In this document: positions 1 through 7,339 of the stretch, one piece after another | How positions within the stretch are numbered: position 1 is the stretch's first letter | How the letters are laid out: each line of letters starts with the position of its first letter | Assembly: GCA_051001455.1 (NCBI GenBank) | Contig: JBPCNH010000027.1 | Location: 1 to 56,231 of the forward strand | DNA from: JBPCNH01 sp051001455 | Lineage (GTDB): Bacteria > Actinomycetota > CADDZG01 > WHSQ01 | Length of the DNA: 56,231 nucleotides | Reading direction: 5' to 3' | The notes under the pieces: model-generated | The model's input: only the letters and a program-made list of their open reading frames with translations | Databases searched by the model: none | What the model was told of the DNA's origin: nothing | Position numbers and translations under genes: made by a program

Positions 1-101
1 CATTCACATGTTGGATTCTTGTTGGATTTCGCGTCTGCTTGAACACATGTTCGCACCGGAAAGATGATGAAAACAACCGTTGACCTGCTCGTTCACGTCG
101 T

Positions 102-145
102 GGGCGGTGACGGGTTCGAACCGCCGACCCCTGCGTTGTAAGCGA
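102..145 (-). pseudogene. 3' half of a tRNA-Val(TAC) gene
   Basis: On the minus strand this stretch reads as the 3' part of a tRNA: anticodon loop CTTACAA (anticodon TAC), variable loop, a T-arm with TTCGAAC, the acceptor 3' strand ACCGCCC and discriminator A. The bases that should form the D-arm and the 5' acceptor strand (146 onward) do not match any tRNA. It shares the anticodon-arm segment and the acceptor strand with the complete tRNA-Val at 1143-1214 but has a different T-stem, so it is not a simple recent duplicate. Such 3' fragments are typical of attachment sites left by tRNA-targeting integrases, but no integrase is visible here. Confidence 0.7.
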
Positions 146-506
146 GAACCATCGGAAACGCGCTATCAGGGGAAACACGCGTTTCTGCAGTTCAGCTGCC
201 TGATTCCCGGTTTCACAACATTGCCCTCGATTGCCGGAGGTTGCGCCGATCAGCGTTCCCCTCGCTGTCCCTTTCTGGCAACCAGCACGAACCGATGAGT
301 TTGACCGTCGCAGCCAGTCGGTCACTACGACGGGCACCGCGTCGAACGAAGGAGGCTCCGGGTGAGAAAGCTCGCTATCATCGCTGGATGGAATGATGGA
401 CCCCCCGGACAGTCAGAAGAGGGGGATTCTGCAATCTTGTTTTGCAATCTTTTTCGGAAAGCGGCAGGAATGTTGGGGCTCAATGGGAGACGGTCGCCTT
501 TGCAAC
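146..506. other. No recognised gene
   Basis: Nothing convincing is encoded between the tRNA fragment and the DUF4234 gene. A GTG at 362 has an AAGGAGG-like sequence ahead of it, but the reading frame it opens has no recognisable composition and runs antisense into the DUF4234 gene, so I do not call it. Confidence 0.4.
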
Positions 507-992
507 CTACTCGTTCTGCGCCGGACGTTCCTCTAGCACAGGTTGTGGCGCGTCCGCTGCGGGCTCTGGAAGCTGTCCTGCGGTCGTTGCCGATGGCGAA
601 AGCTGCGGTTCGACGGGACCCTCGGCCCGCCACATCTTGTTGAGATTCGACTGCATGTAGATCATGTTCAATCCGAACAGGAACCCGAGCAGGAAACTGC
701 CCACGGGGCTGATCCGGTCCTTGAGTCCCGACTTGAATTGCGCTCGTTCGATCCTGCGACCGGTGCGGTAGATCGCAACGTACGGCGGAATGATGAGGAC
801 CCAACCGAATAGCAAGGCCAATACCGTCATAGCGGGGTCCACGTCGATGTCGTGAGAACGCCGCACTTCTTTATTGACCTTGTAGTACCAGATGAGCGAA
901 TAGATGCCGAGGGTCACCACCGCCAGAGCCCAAACACCAAACGGATTGCGCACCTTCACCTGAACGCCGTTGATCGTGTGTGCAGTCGCCAC
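507..992 (-). CDS. DUF4234 domain membrane protein
   Basis: A 161-residue protein starting at GTG, with AAGGGAG about 8 bases upstream. Residues about 17-37 contain the hallmark NPFGVWALAVVTLGIYSLIW segment of DUF4234, which forms the first membrane helix; further hydrophobic helices lie near residues 55-75 and 95-112. The C-terminal 40 residues are Pro/Ala/Glu-rich and probably disordered in the cytoplasm or outside. The function of the family is unknown. It stands alone between the tRNA-Val fragment and the intact tRNA-Val, so it may be cargo of an old tRNA-integrated element; this is inference. Confidence 0.85.
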   Translation of the reverse strand: MATAHTINGVQVKVRNPFGVWALAVVTLGIYSLIWYYKVNKEVRRSHDIDVDPAMTVLALLFGWVLIIPPYVAIYRTGRRIERAQFKSGLKDRISPVGSFLLGFLFGLNMIYMQSNLNKMWRAEGPVEPQLSPSATTAGQLPEPAADAPQPVLEERPAQNE

Positions 993-1142
993 GCCCCACT
1001 CCCTTCATCTCATCTCATCAGGGAGTGTGACGCAGGGCTACGACATTGACAAGGCGATCGAGGCAGAGCAGGGATCCTGGAATCTCGTTAGCAACTTTTT
1101 CCTGAGGGACCTAACACCAGTTTGACCTGCGTGTTTATTAGG

Positions 1143-1214
1143 TGGGCGGTACTGGGATCGAACCAGTGACCCCTGCGTTGTAAGCGCAGTGCTCTCCCGC
1201 TGAGCTAACCGCCC
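1143..1214 (-). tRNA. tRNA-Val (anticodon TAC)
   Basis: The minus strand folds as a complete cloverleaf: acceptor GGGCGGT pairs with ACCGCCC, D-arm TAGCTCAGCGGGAGAGCA, anticodon stem CTGCG/CGCAG with loop CTTACAA (anticodon TAC), T-arm CTGGTTCGATCCCAG, discriminator A. The next two bases are CC but the third is T, so the full CCA tail is not encoded. Confidence 0.95.
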
Positions 1215-1408
1215 GGGGCATCAAGGTTAGCCCCAGATGGACGAACACGCCGCAGCGCATGATACTTGGCGTCGGCAGCCACCGGCAGAGCCTGGTCATC
1301 CAAAAGCGTGCATTTCGTGATGTGGCCAATACCTCTACCAAAAGGAAAGTGGCCGATGAATCATCTCTTGGCTTTGACGTGACCGATGACCTAGTGCCTC
1401 TGCCCTGA

Positions 1409-1576
1409 ATGGCTTTTTGGCTTGTCGTCGTAGCAGCTTGGGTGGCAACTCTTGCGTGCCTGATCTTCTTCCTGACTCAAAAAAGATCTCCTGCACGGAA
1501 AAAAGCACAACGACGGCTCACATATATGGCGGTCATCGCGACCACACTGACCTTGGCGTTCGTGATCCTGAACTAA
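1409..1576 (+). CDS. Possible 55-residue two-helix membrane peptide
   Basis: An ATG directly after an in-frame TGA opens a 55-codon frame. The peptide has two hydrophobic stretches (about residues 2-22 and 38-54) separated by a strongly basic linker (QKRSPARKKAQRRL), the layout of a small hairpin membrane protein with the linker in the cytoplasm. No Shine-Dalgarno is visible, so it would have to be leaderless or poorly translated. It fills an otherwise empty gap between tRNA-Val and the protease gene. I do not recognise it; the hydrophobic-basic-hydrophobic pattern is the only support. Confidence 0.4.
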   Translation: MAFWLVVVAAWVATLACLIFFLTQKRSPARKKAQRRLTYMAVIATTLTLAFVILN

Positions 1577-1601
1577 AGAGCGTCGTACTGAGGCCTAGCC
1601 A

Positions 1602-2462
1602 CTACCAGAGTGGGTCGGGTACCAAGCTTGCCGTCGCTAGGGATCCTGCGTATCCCAGGATCTTGTCGATGGTCGTGCCGGCGATATATGCCGGCGCGTA
1701 CCTGGTTCCCACCACGAGGTGGGTGAGGTTCCCTACGGCTGCTCCCGTCGCGGAGCGAACGCCCGAACCCGAATCGCCGGGAGCTCCTACACCGTCCCAG
1801 CCATAAGCTCCTGCGTCTTCACCCGAGCCGATCCACGTCGTCACACCGGCGCGCGGGGTGCCACCCGTACCCACGGCGAGGCCGTGTCCCACGTGGGCGA
1901 CCGGACCACCGAAGCTCGGCGTCTCCTGTCCGGTGGGCCCGGCGATGATAGCCATGGACGGATTCACGAATTCCTGCATCTCAGACCGAACCTGTATGAG
2001 AGCGAAGTCATCTCCAACGCCGTTGTCCACGCTCTTCACCGTCTGGCCGATGTTCATCAAGACTCCCGGGGCGGCTACCACCGTTACTTCATCTCCGGCC
2101 GCAGCGCAATGCCCGGCGGTGCCGATGTAGTAGCTGCCCTCGCTACCGAAAACGAAGTTCGTCGTGCACCACGCGGGAAAGATCATCCACGCGCCCGGAC
2201 GGATGCCGGTGAACAAGAGAGCGCTGTCGACGTCGGCGCCCTCCGGCAAGGGGACCGTTTTGCCTTGACGGCCGGCTCGTACTACCTCCCGATGGAGTTC
2301 GGGGGTGTACCAGTCGGGGGTTTCTTTCTTGAGTTCGAGCGCGTAACCGCCACCCTCCAGAGGGATAGCCCCGTCTGGGAGCGTTCCGTTACCTGCTGCG
2401 GAAACACCCGTCGCCGCCACCGCCAGCGTCAGGCTCATCGCGATCGTCGCTATCTTCTTCAT
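1602..2462 (-). CDS. Secreted trypsin-like serine protease (S1 family)
   Basis: The 286-residue protein starts at the ATG of MKKIATIAM, preceded by a G-rich Shine-Dalgarno; a GTG four codons upstream is less likely. Residues 1-22 are a signal peptide. The chymotrypsin-type triad is visible: His118 in TAGHC, Asp152 in DDFALIQV and Ser231 in GDSGSG. Cys99 and Cys119 flank the catalytic His and could form the usual disulfide. A propeptide-like segment of about 60 residues precedes the protease domain. It should act outside the cell on proteins; the substrate is unknown. It stands alone. Confidence 0.85.
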   Translation of the reverse strand: MKKIATIAMSLTLAVAATGVSAAGNGTLPDGAIPLEGGGYALELKKETPDWYTPELHREVVRAGRQGKTVPLPEGADVDSALLFTGIRPGAWMIFPAWCTTNFVFGSEGSYYIGTAGHCAAAGDEVTVVAAPGVLMNIGQTVKSVDNGVGDDFALIQVRSEMQEFVNPSMAIIAGPTGQETPSFGGPVAHVGHGLAVGTGGTPRAGVTTWIGSGEDAGAYGWDGVGAPGDSGSGVRSATGAAVGNLTHLVVGTRYAPAYIAGTTIDKILGYAGSLATASLVPDPLW

Positions 2463-2572
2463 TTGCCCCCCCACCCTGCCGTTACGGCATCACCTGCGTA
2501 TCCACTCCAGCGTAACCATAAGTCGATTTTGTCCTATTTCCAGATGCTTCCAGATGCAAGGTCCGGAAGGGA

Positions 2573-4225
2573 CTAAACGCCCTGGTCGGGCTGCATGAAG
2601 GGGTAGCGATAATCGGTGGCAGGGACGAAAGTCTCCTTGATCGTCCTGGGGCTCACCCACCGGATCAGGTTCCACATCGAACCCGCCTTGTCGTTCGTAC
2701 CCGACTTCCGAGCACCGCCGAAAGGTTGCTGACCCACAACGGCCCCGGTGGGCTTGTCGTTCACGTAGAAATTCCCGGCGGTGTAGCGGAGGCGCTCCTT
2801 AGCCTCGATCGTAGCGGCCTTGTCGTCCGAGAAGACCGCGCCTGTGAGCGCGAATGGCGCGGTCTCATCCACGATGTCGAGCATCTCGTCCCATTCCGTG
2901 TCCTTGTACTCGAAGGCCGTGACGATCGGACCGAAGAGCTCGTCGCGCAAAAGGCGCGCCGAAGGGTCCGTTGCCTCGACCACCGTGGGAGCGACAAAGA
3001 ATCCCTCCGAGTCATCCGCGACTCCCCCGGTGACTATCTTCATGTCGTTACCGGCCTGTGCCTCTGCGATCGCGTCGGCGTGCTTCGCGAAAGCACGATC
3101 GTCGATCACGGCCCCCATGAAGTTCTCGAAGTCGGCGACGTCGCCCATCTTGATCTGCGGCACTTCGTCTGCGAGCCGCTCCTTGAGCGACGGCCACATG
3201 CTCGACGGAACGTAGAGCCGCGAGGCAGCCGAGCACTTCTGGCCCTGATATTCGAACGAGCCGCGCAGGATCGCCGCCGCGACGGCATCGGTCGACGCGG
3301 AGGGGTGCACCACGATGAAGTCCTTGCCTCCCGTCTCGCCGACGAGCCGGGGGAAGTTCCGATACTTGCCGATGTTCTTCCCGGCTCGCTCCCACATCCA
3401 CTCGAAGGTTGCGGTGGAGCCCGTGAAGTGGATGCCTGCGAGATCCGGATGGTCGAGCGCGACCTCTCCCAGACCCGGACCGGGACCGTGCACCATGTTG
3501 ATCACGCCGTCGGGCAATCCCGCTGCCTCGAAGAGCTTCATCAGGTAGTGCGCGGAGTGCGTCGCGGTGGGAGACGGCTTCCACACGATCGTGTTGCCCA
3601 TCAGTGCAGGTGCCGCGGCGAGGTTGGCCTGGATCGAAGTGAAGTTGAAGGGGCTGACCGCGAACACGAAGCCCTCGAGCGGCCGGTAATCGAGTTGGTT
3701 CCATATACCCGGTGGCGAGAACGGTTGCTGCTCGTATATGCGCGCCGCGAACTCGACGTTGAAGCGGAAGAAGTCGATCAACTCGCAGGCCGCATCGATC
3801 TCGGCTTGATGGACGGTCTTGGACTGTCCGAGCATCGTCGAGGCGTTGATCGTGTCGCGCCACGGTCCCGCGAGCAGCTCTGCAGCGCGCAGAAAGATGC
3901 CAGCTCGCTCCGGCCACGGCATCGCAGCCCAGTCACGGTGCGCTTCAGCAGCAGCTTCGATCGCTTGAGTCATGTGCTCAGGAGCGCCCTGATGAAGGTC
4001 TCCGATCACGTGCTTGCGAGCGTGGGGCATGACCACTTCGTAGATATCGCCGGAGGTGACCTCCTTGCCCCCGATCACCATGGGGATGTCTATGCGCTCC
4101 CCCGCCATCTGCTCGAGGCGCGCTTTCAGGCTCTTCCGCTCCGGGCTGCCGGGGGCGTAATCACGGACGGGCTCGTTCGTGGCAGGGGGTGGATGGAGGA
4201 TCGCGAAGTTGCTCCCGCTGCTCAA
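2573..4225 (-). CDS. pruA: L-glutamate gamma-semialdehyde (P5C) dehydrogenase
   Basis: Oxidises L-glutamate-5-semialdehyde/pyrroline-5-carboxylate to glutamate with NAD+, the last step of proline breakdown. The chain fits the long group-1 P5CDH (ALDH4) form. From the proposed TTG start (SD GAGG six bases upstream) it is 550 residues, with NAD-binding segments PFNFTSIQ and FTGST, general base Glu297 in VGETGGKD and catalytic Cys331 in GQKCSAASR. A longer open frame reaches 4315 but its N-terminus looks random. No proline dehydrogenase gene is nearby. It diverges from sodA across a 215-bp intergenic region containing a 15-bp palindrome. Confidence 0.92.
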   Translation of the reverse strand: MSSGSNFAILHPPPATNEPVRDYAPGSPERKSLKARLEQMAGERIDIPMVIGGKEVTSGDIYEVVMPHARKHVIGDLHQGAPEHMTQAIEAAAEAHRDWAAMPWPERAGIFLRAAELLAGPWRDTINASTMLGQSKTVHQAEIDAACELIDFFRFNVEFAARIYEQQPFSPPGIWNQLDYRPLEGFVFAVSPFNFTSIQANLAAAPALMGNTIVWKPSPTATHSAHYLMKLFEAAGLPDGVINMVHGPGPGLGEVALDHPDLAGIHFTGSTATFEWMWERAGKNIGKYRNFPRLVGETGGKDFIVVHPSASTDAVAAAILRGSFEYQGQKCSAASRLYVPSSMWPSLKERLADEVPQIKMGDVADFENFMGAVIDDRAFAKHADAIAEAQAGNDMKIVTGGVADDSEGFFVAPTVVEATDPSARLLRDELFGPIVTAFEYKDTEWDEMLDIVDETAPFALTGAVFSDDKAATIEAKERLRYTAGNFYVNDKPTGAVVGQQPFGGARKSGTNDKAGSMWNLIRWVSPRTIKETFVPATDYRYPFMQPDQGV

Positions 4226-4335
4226 AGGACACCTCGCTTCACATGAGATCGACGTTGACCGGTCACTGCCCGAAGCGTAGCCGAGCGGCGCGGTTCTAGG
4301 GCAGCCGCAGGGCACGAAATAGCCCGTCCGCTCGG

Positions 4336-4350
4336 TCTGTTAGGAACAGA
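4336..4350. promoter_or_regulatory. 15-bp inverted repeat between pruA and sodA
   Basis: TCTGTT-AGG-AACAGA is a perfect inverted repeat with a 3-bp centre, 90 bp upstream of the sodA start and 110 bp upstream of the proposed pruA start. Its place in a divergent intergenic region suggests an operator. I cannot assign it to a regulator family. Confidence 0.35.
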
Positions 4351-4440
4351 TGCAGGGCGAGCCGTGCCCGGGTAGGCGAAAGGCCTCCTGGGTAAGCTCG
4401 ATATATAGCCACACAACCGACAGCACCGAAAGGAGAAGGT

Positions 4441-5046
4441 ATGGGTTATTCACTTCCCGACCTGCCGTACGCGCACGATGCGCTCGAGCCCCACATCGAC
4501 GCGAAAACCATGGAGATCCATCATGGCAAGCACCACCAGGCTTACATCGACAAGGTGAACGCCGCCTTGGAGGGCACCGAGTGGGCCGATAAGCCGATCG
4601 AAGAGGTGCTGAAGAACATCTCGTCGCTCCCGGCCGACAAGCAAGGCGCCGTTCGCAACAACGGGGGCGGCCACTACAACCACTCACTCTTCTGGACGGT
4701 TATGGGCCCGGACGGCGGCGGAGAGCCGACCGGCGAGATCGCCGCGGCGATAGACGAGGCGTTCGGCTCCTTCAAGGAGTTCAAGGACAAGTTCGCGGAG
4801 GCCGGCGTCACCCAGTTCGGCAGCGGTTGGGCCTGGCTCGTCGTGAACAACGGTTCACTCGAGGTCATCAACCGTCCGAATCAGGACGCGCCGATCATGG
4901 ACGGCCTCACGCCGGTACTCGGGTGCGATGTCTGGGAGCACGCTTACTACCTGAGCTACCAGAACAAGAGGCCCGACTACATCGACGCCTGGTGGAACAC
5001 CGTCAACTGGGACGAGGCAAACCGCCGCTACGCCGAAGCCAAGTAA
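4441..5046 (+). CDS. sodA: Superoxide dismutase, Mn-type
   Basis: Converts superoxide to oxygen and peroxide in the cytoplasm. The 201-residue sequence has the four metal ligands of the Fe/Mn family: His27 in MEIHHGKHH, His81 in HYNHSLFW, and Asp163/His167 in the signature DVWEHAYY. The GGGH segment before the second ligand and Gln148 in NQDAP favour manganese over iron, though metal choice cannot be settled by sequence alone. The start has a clear Shine-Dalgarno (AAAGGAGAAGGT). It is monocistronic, closed by a strong hairpin terminator just after the stop. Confidence 0.96.
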   Translation: MGYSLPDLPYAHDALEPHIDAKTMEIHHGKHHQAYIDKVNAALEGTEWADKPIEEVLKNISSLPADKQGAVRNNGGGHYNHSLFWTVMGPDGGGEPTGEIAAAIDEAFGSFKEFKDKFAEAGVTQFGSGWAWLVVNNGSLEVINRPNQDAPIMDGLTPVLGCDVWEHAYYLSYQNKRPDYIDAWWNTVNWDEANRRYAEAK

Positions 5047-5048
5047 CG

Positions 5049-5082
5049 AAAAGGGCCGGGTCGACTAGACCCGGCCCTTTCT
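5049..5082. terminator. Bidirectional hairpin terminator after sodA
   Basis: AAAGGGCCGGGTC pairs with GACCCGGCCCTTT across a 5-base loop. A-rich sequence on the left and T-rich on the right make it usable from both strands, closing sodA and the convergent secreted-protein gene. Confidence 0.85.
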
Positions 5083-5095
5083 GATCGCTATGTAG

Positions 5096-5572
5096 TTACG
5101 GCAGATTCGAGAAGGTGAAGGTGATCGTTCCGCCGATGCCCCCCACGGGGGTTCCGTCATCACACGCCCCCACCCCGGTGATGAACAGGTTGAACGAAAC
5201 TCCGGCCGGGACCTCCATCGGCTCCTCGGTCTCCCCACAGAATGACCCGATCGCGTTGTTGAGACCGTCGCCATCTGTGTCGCCCTGCACGTCAACCTGA
5301 ACGGGAAGACCCGAGTCATCAACCGCAACACCCGCGAGATAGAGCTCTTCCACACCAGCGCCGGGCATCGGGCCTCCGCCGAGGTTGGGGTCTCCGCCGG
5401 TCAAACCGCCGAGCTGGAACAAGCCGGTGCAGGGACAGGCATACTCGAATTCAACGACACGCTCGACCTTGACGGGCTTCTTCTTTTTCTTCTTCTTCCC
5501 CGCCGATGCAGGCGCAGCTAGAGACCCTGCGATCAGGCCAAGGACCAAAGCAACAACGAGCATCCTCTTCAT
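5096..5572 (-). CDS. Secreted protein with poly-lysine mature N-terminus
   Basis: A 158-residue protein of unknown function. Residues 1-24 are a signal peptide ending ASA; the mature protein begins G followed by seven lysines, then PVKVERVVEFEY and a Cys/Gly/Asp-rich domain with FCGETEEPMEVPAG and a C-terminal strand pattern GTITFTFSNLP. The paralogue at 6041-6520 has the same plan (signal, GKKKKKKKKP, RVERVVEMEY, FCGSTGDEPIEIEPG, GTVTMTISNLP), so the family is real. The C-terminal part looks like an all-beta extracellular domain. The lysine run might bind anionic cell-wall polymers; that is a guess. Confidence 0.8.
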   Translation of the reverse strand: MKRMLVVALVLGLIAGSLAAPASAGKKKKKKKPVKVERVVEFEYACPCTGLFQLGGLTGGDPNLGGGPMPGAGVEELYLAGVAVDDSGLPVQVDVQGDTDGDGLNNAIGSFCGETEEPMEVPAGVSFNLFITGVGACDDGTPVGGIGGTITFTFSNLP

Positions 5573-5765
5573 ATGACTTCCCCCATCTCAAATGGAACTT
5601 CCTATGATGCGAGAGTTCTCCCCGAGAGCCGGTAATCCTGTCTCGACTGCGGAAGAGATCGACGATCGGGTAGGAGGCGGGGGTCACCGCTGCGAGCGAC
5701 GCTCTTCGAGGCGTCTGACGGGATTCACCGTCTCGCGGACCCAAGAAGTCGAGTCTCACGTCGAT

Positions 5766-5982
5766 TGACTGCGTCGTTGGCTGGCAATCGAGTCCATCGC
5801 GTGCTCCTTCGCCTAACCTTCGGCCCTTCCCGGCGTGCGCCGGTACTATGGCCTCTGCTGACTTCTGCCGGGTCAGGCGTGGCCTCTCGGTCACGTCACG
5901 GTGGCGGGAATCGCGTTCCTCACCGCGGCACCACCTCCTCCTCGCAGGACTCTCACCTGCAAGTGACTGTTCATGCGCGCAC
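5766..5982 (-). mobile_element. Decayed 5' fragment of a group IIC intron
   Basis: Reading the minus strand from 5982, the sequence opens GTGCG (group II 5' splice-site consensus), then has a hairpin CTTGCAGGTGAGAGTCCTGC, then AGAAGTCAGCAGAGGCCATA, which closely resembles the segment that leads into the reverse-transcriptase frame of class C introns. The frame there reads KSAEAIVPAHAGKG, the usual start of such intron proteins, and fades after QPTTQS. The reverse-transcriptase body, domain V and domain VI are missing, and domain I is shortened. The 5' end lies a few bases after a terminator hairpin (5988-6016) on the same strand, which is exactly where class C introns insert. Confidence 0.75.
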
Positions 5983-5987
5983 CAGAG

Positions 5988-6016
5988 AAGGGCCGGGTCT
6001 CAGAGACCCGGCCCTT
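5988..6016 (-). terminator. Hairpin terminator, insertion target of the intron fragment
   Basis: AAGGGCCGGGTCT pairs with AGACCCGGCCCTT around CAG/CTG. It closes the secreted-protein gene at 6041-6520. The arms are nearly the same sequence as the sodA terminator at 5049-5082, suggesting a duplicated or homogenised terminator unit. The group IIC intron fragment starts six bases beyond it. Confidence 0.8.
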
Positions 6017-6040
6017 TCGATGTTCTTGATGCGGTGGAAC

Positions 6041-6520
6041 CTACGGAAGGTTCGAGATCGTCATCGTGACCGTGCCCGTCGTACCCGCCGACTGACACGC
6101 CGGGCCGAGCAACCACGGGAACACGAGGATCTCGAAGCCGGGTTCGATCTCGATCGGCTCATCCCCCGTCGAGCCACAGAACTCACCTAGGTCTTTCTCG
6201 GTGCCGAGGGCATCGGGGTCGGTGTCCTGACCCAGGGAGAAGGAGGTGGGTGTACCGGTAGCGTCGGTGATCTCGACCTTCACCCAACGATCCTCCGGAC
6301 CAGTGGCAGCACGACCGCAACTATTAGTGGCAGCGGGGCATGCGCCGGTACCTGCAGGGTCGCCTACACCCAGAGCGGCAAGCTGGTATTCCATCTCGAC
6401 GACTCGCTCGACACGCTGCGGCTTCTTCTTCTTCTTTTTCTTCTTACCTGCAGCAGCCGGGCCTATGAGCGCCCCTGCGATCAGGCTTGCCACCAGAGCG
6501 AGGATCAATAGTTTCTTCAT
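6041..6520 (-). CDS. Secreted protein with poly-lysine mature N-terminus (paralogue)
   Basis: A 159-residue secreted protein of unknown function, paralogous to 5096-5572. Signal peptide residues 1-24 (ending AAA), then G and eight lysines, the shared RVERVVEMEYQ motif, a Cys-containing middle (two CPAATNSCG-type cysteines), FCGSTGDEPIEIEPG and C-terminal GTVTMTISNLP. The middle section differs most between the two. It ends just before a terminator hairpin. The pair were probably adjacent tandem duplicates now separated by the group II intron fragment. Confidence 0.8.
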   Translation of the reverse strand: MKKLLILALVASLIAGALIGPAAAGKKKKKKKKPQRVERVVEMEYQLAALGVGDPAGTGACPAATNSCGRAATGPEDRWVKVEITDATGTPTSFSLGQDTDPDALGTEKDLGEFCGSTGDEPIEIEPGFEILVFPWLLGPACQSAGTTGTVTMTISNLP

Positions 6521-6638
6521 TAGGCTTCCCCCTTATCGTCCTGTGGGTCATCTGCAGTGAAGGTTCGCCCTGCAGACGTCCGTTCCTTCACCGGACATCC
6601 GGTAAAGAAGTGCTACGACTGTCGGATCGACTTGTCTC

Positions 6639-6959
6639 TTACGGAAGGCAGGAACCGCCCGTTGCGGGGATACAGTCGAACTCGATCCTGGAGGCGGCGT
6701 CGGGCGAGTCGTACAGAAAACGGCCGATCTGCCCTTTGTAGTCGGTTCCGCTGAGAGCAAGTATCTCGACCAGCACCCAACTATGAACCTGAAGGTCGAG
6801 GTCCTCGAACACGACTTCGACCTCGTTCTGACCAGCCGGTACCTCGAAGATCACCTCGGAGGCGGGTTCTATGTAACCGTCGTTGCAGCTGAAAACCGGC
6901 CACGTCGGCCCAGATGCGGGGGCGCTCGCGAAGTTCAGGAACAGCGTGGCATCACCCCC
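6639..6959 (-). pseudogene. Remnant of a secreted beta-domain gene
   Basis: An open frame of 106 codons, bounded upstream by TGA with no good start; only a GTG deep inside (6854) could begin it. The translated text (GDATLFLNF, CNDGYIEPASEVIFEVPAG, LDLQVHSWVLVEILALSG, ending SRIEFDCIPATGGSCLP) has the look of an extracellular beta domain and shares the EVPAG turn with the neighbouring lysine-run proteins. No signal peptide is attached. I take it as the C-terminal remnant of a third, related or unrelated, secreted protein gene. Confidence 0.45.
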
Positions 6960-7339
6960 TCAGGCGGGTCGAGAAGTCGGGAATGACCCGGCTCAGAGGG
7001 GGTAAGGCATCCGATCTGGGTCCCGTTCACACGTGGAAGCCCGGGGCGGGAGCCCTAGAACCGGTCGAAAAAATCCGGCAGAACGCCGGGAATACCGGGC
7101 GCAAGGAGGTCGTTTTGTACTACGCAGACAGAATTTAGCGGGATTCCCCCCTTCCAATCGGAAAGGGATTCCCCTAGCATTGGAGAAGTTCTTGGACATC
7201 GGTCCACCCTTGAAGCTTCCTCCACATGCGAAGCGTGTACTCCACGCCCCAGGGAGACGAAAGCCGAGGGTTGTTTCATTGGACGCGCTCGTACCGAAAT
7301 GTAGCGGCGCGCCGACGACTAGCGAAAGAGGTTCTAGGC
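6960..7339. other. Upstream region of the sigma factor gene
   Basis: No gene is seen. It contains a 10-bp direct repeat GGGATTCCCC (7140-7149 and 7165-7174) flanking an imperfect hairpin CCCTTCC/GGAAAGGG, which could be a regulatory element for the sigma factor, and a weak upstream in-frame extension of the sigma frame that I regard as untranslated leader. Confidence 0.35.

Noticed and set aside
1..101. C-terminus of an integrase at the left edge
   Set aside because: Would fit the tRNA fragment, but the 100 bases do not contain recognisable integrase sequence.
80..298. Plus-strand frame over the tRNA fragment
   Set aside because: The SNRRPLRCK-type text is the usual artefact of translating a tRNA in antisense.
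362..643. Plus-strand frame of 93 codons with a good Shine-Dalgarno-like sequence
   Set aside because: No family resemblance, irregular composition, and most of it is antisense to the convincing DUF4234 gene.
2726..4246. 506-codon plus-strand frame
   Set aside because: It is the antisense shadow of pruA; its text is Arg/His-rich and matches no family.
5451..5894. 147-codon minus-strand frame as a protein gene
   Set aside because: Only its first about 43 codons make sense, as the start of a group II intron protein; the remainder overlaps the signal peptide region of the lysine-run gene in another frame.
7140..7174. GGGATTCCCC direct repeat before the sigma factor as a defined operator
   Set aside because: Two copies 25 bp apart are suggestive but I cannot connect them to any known site.
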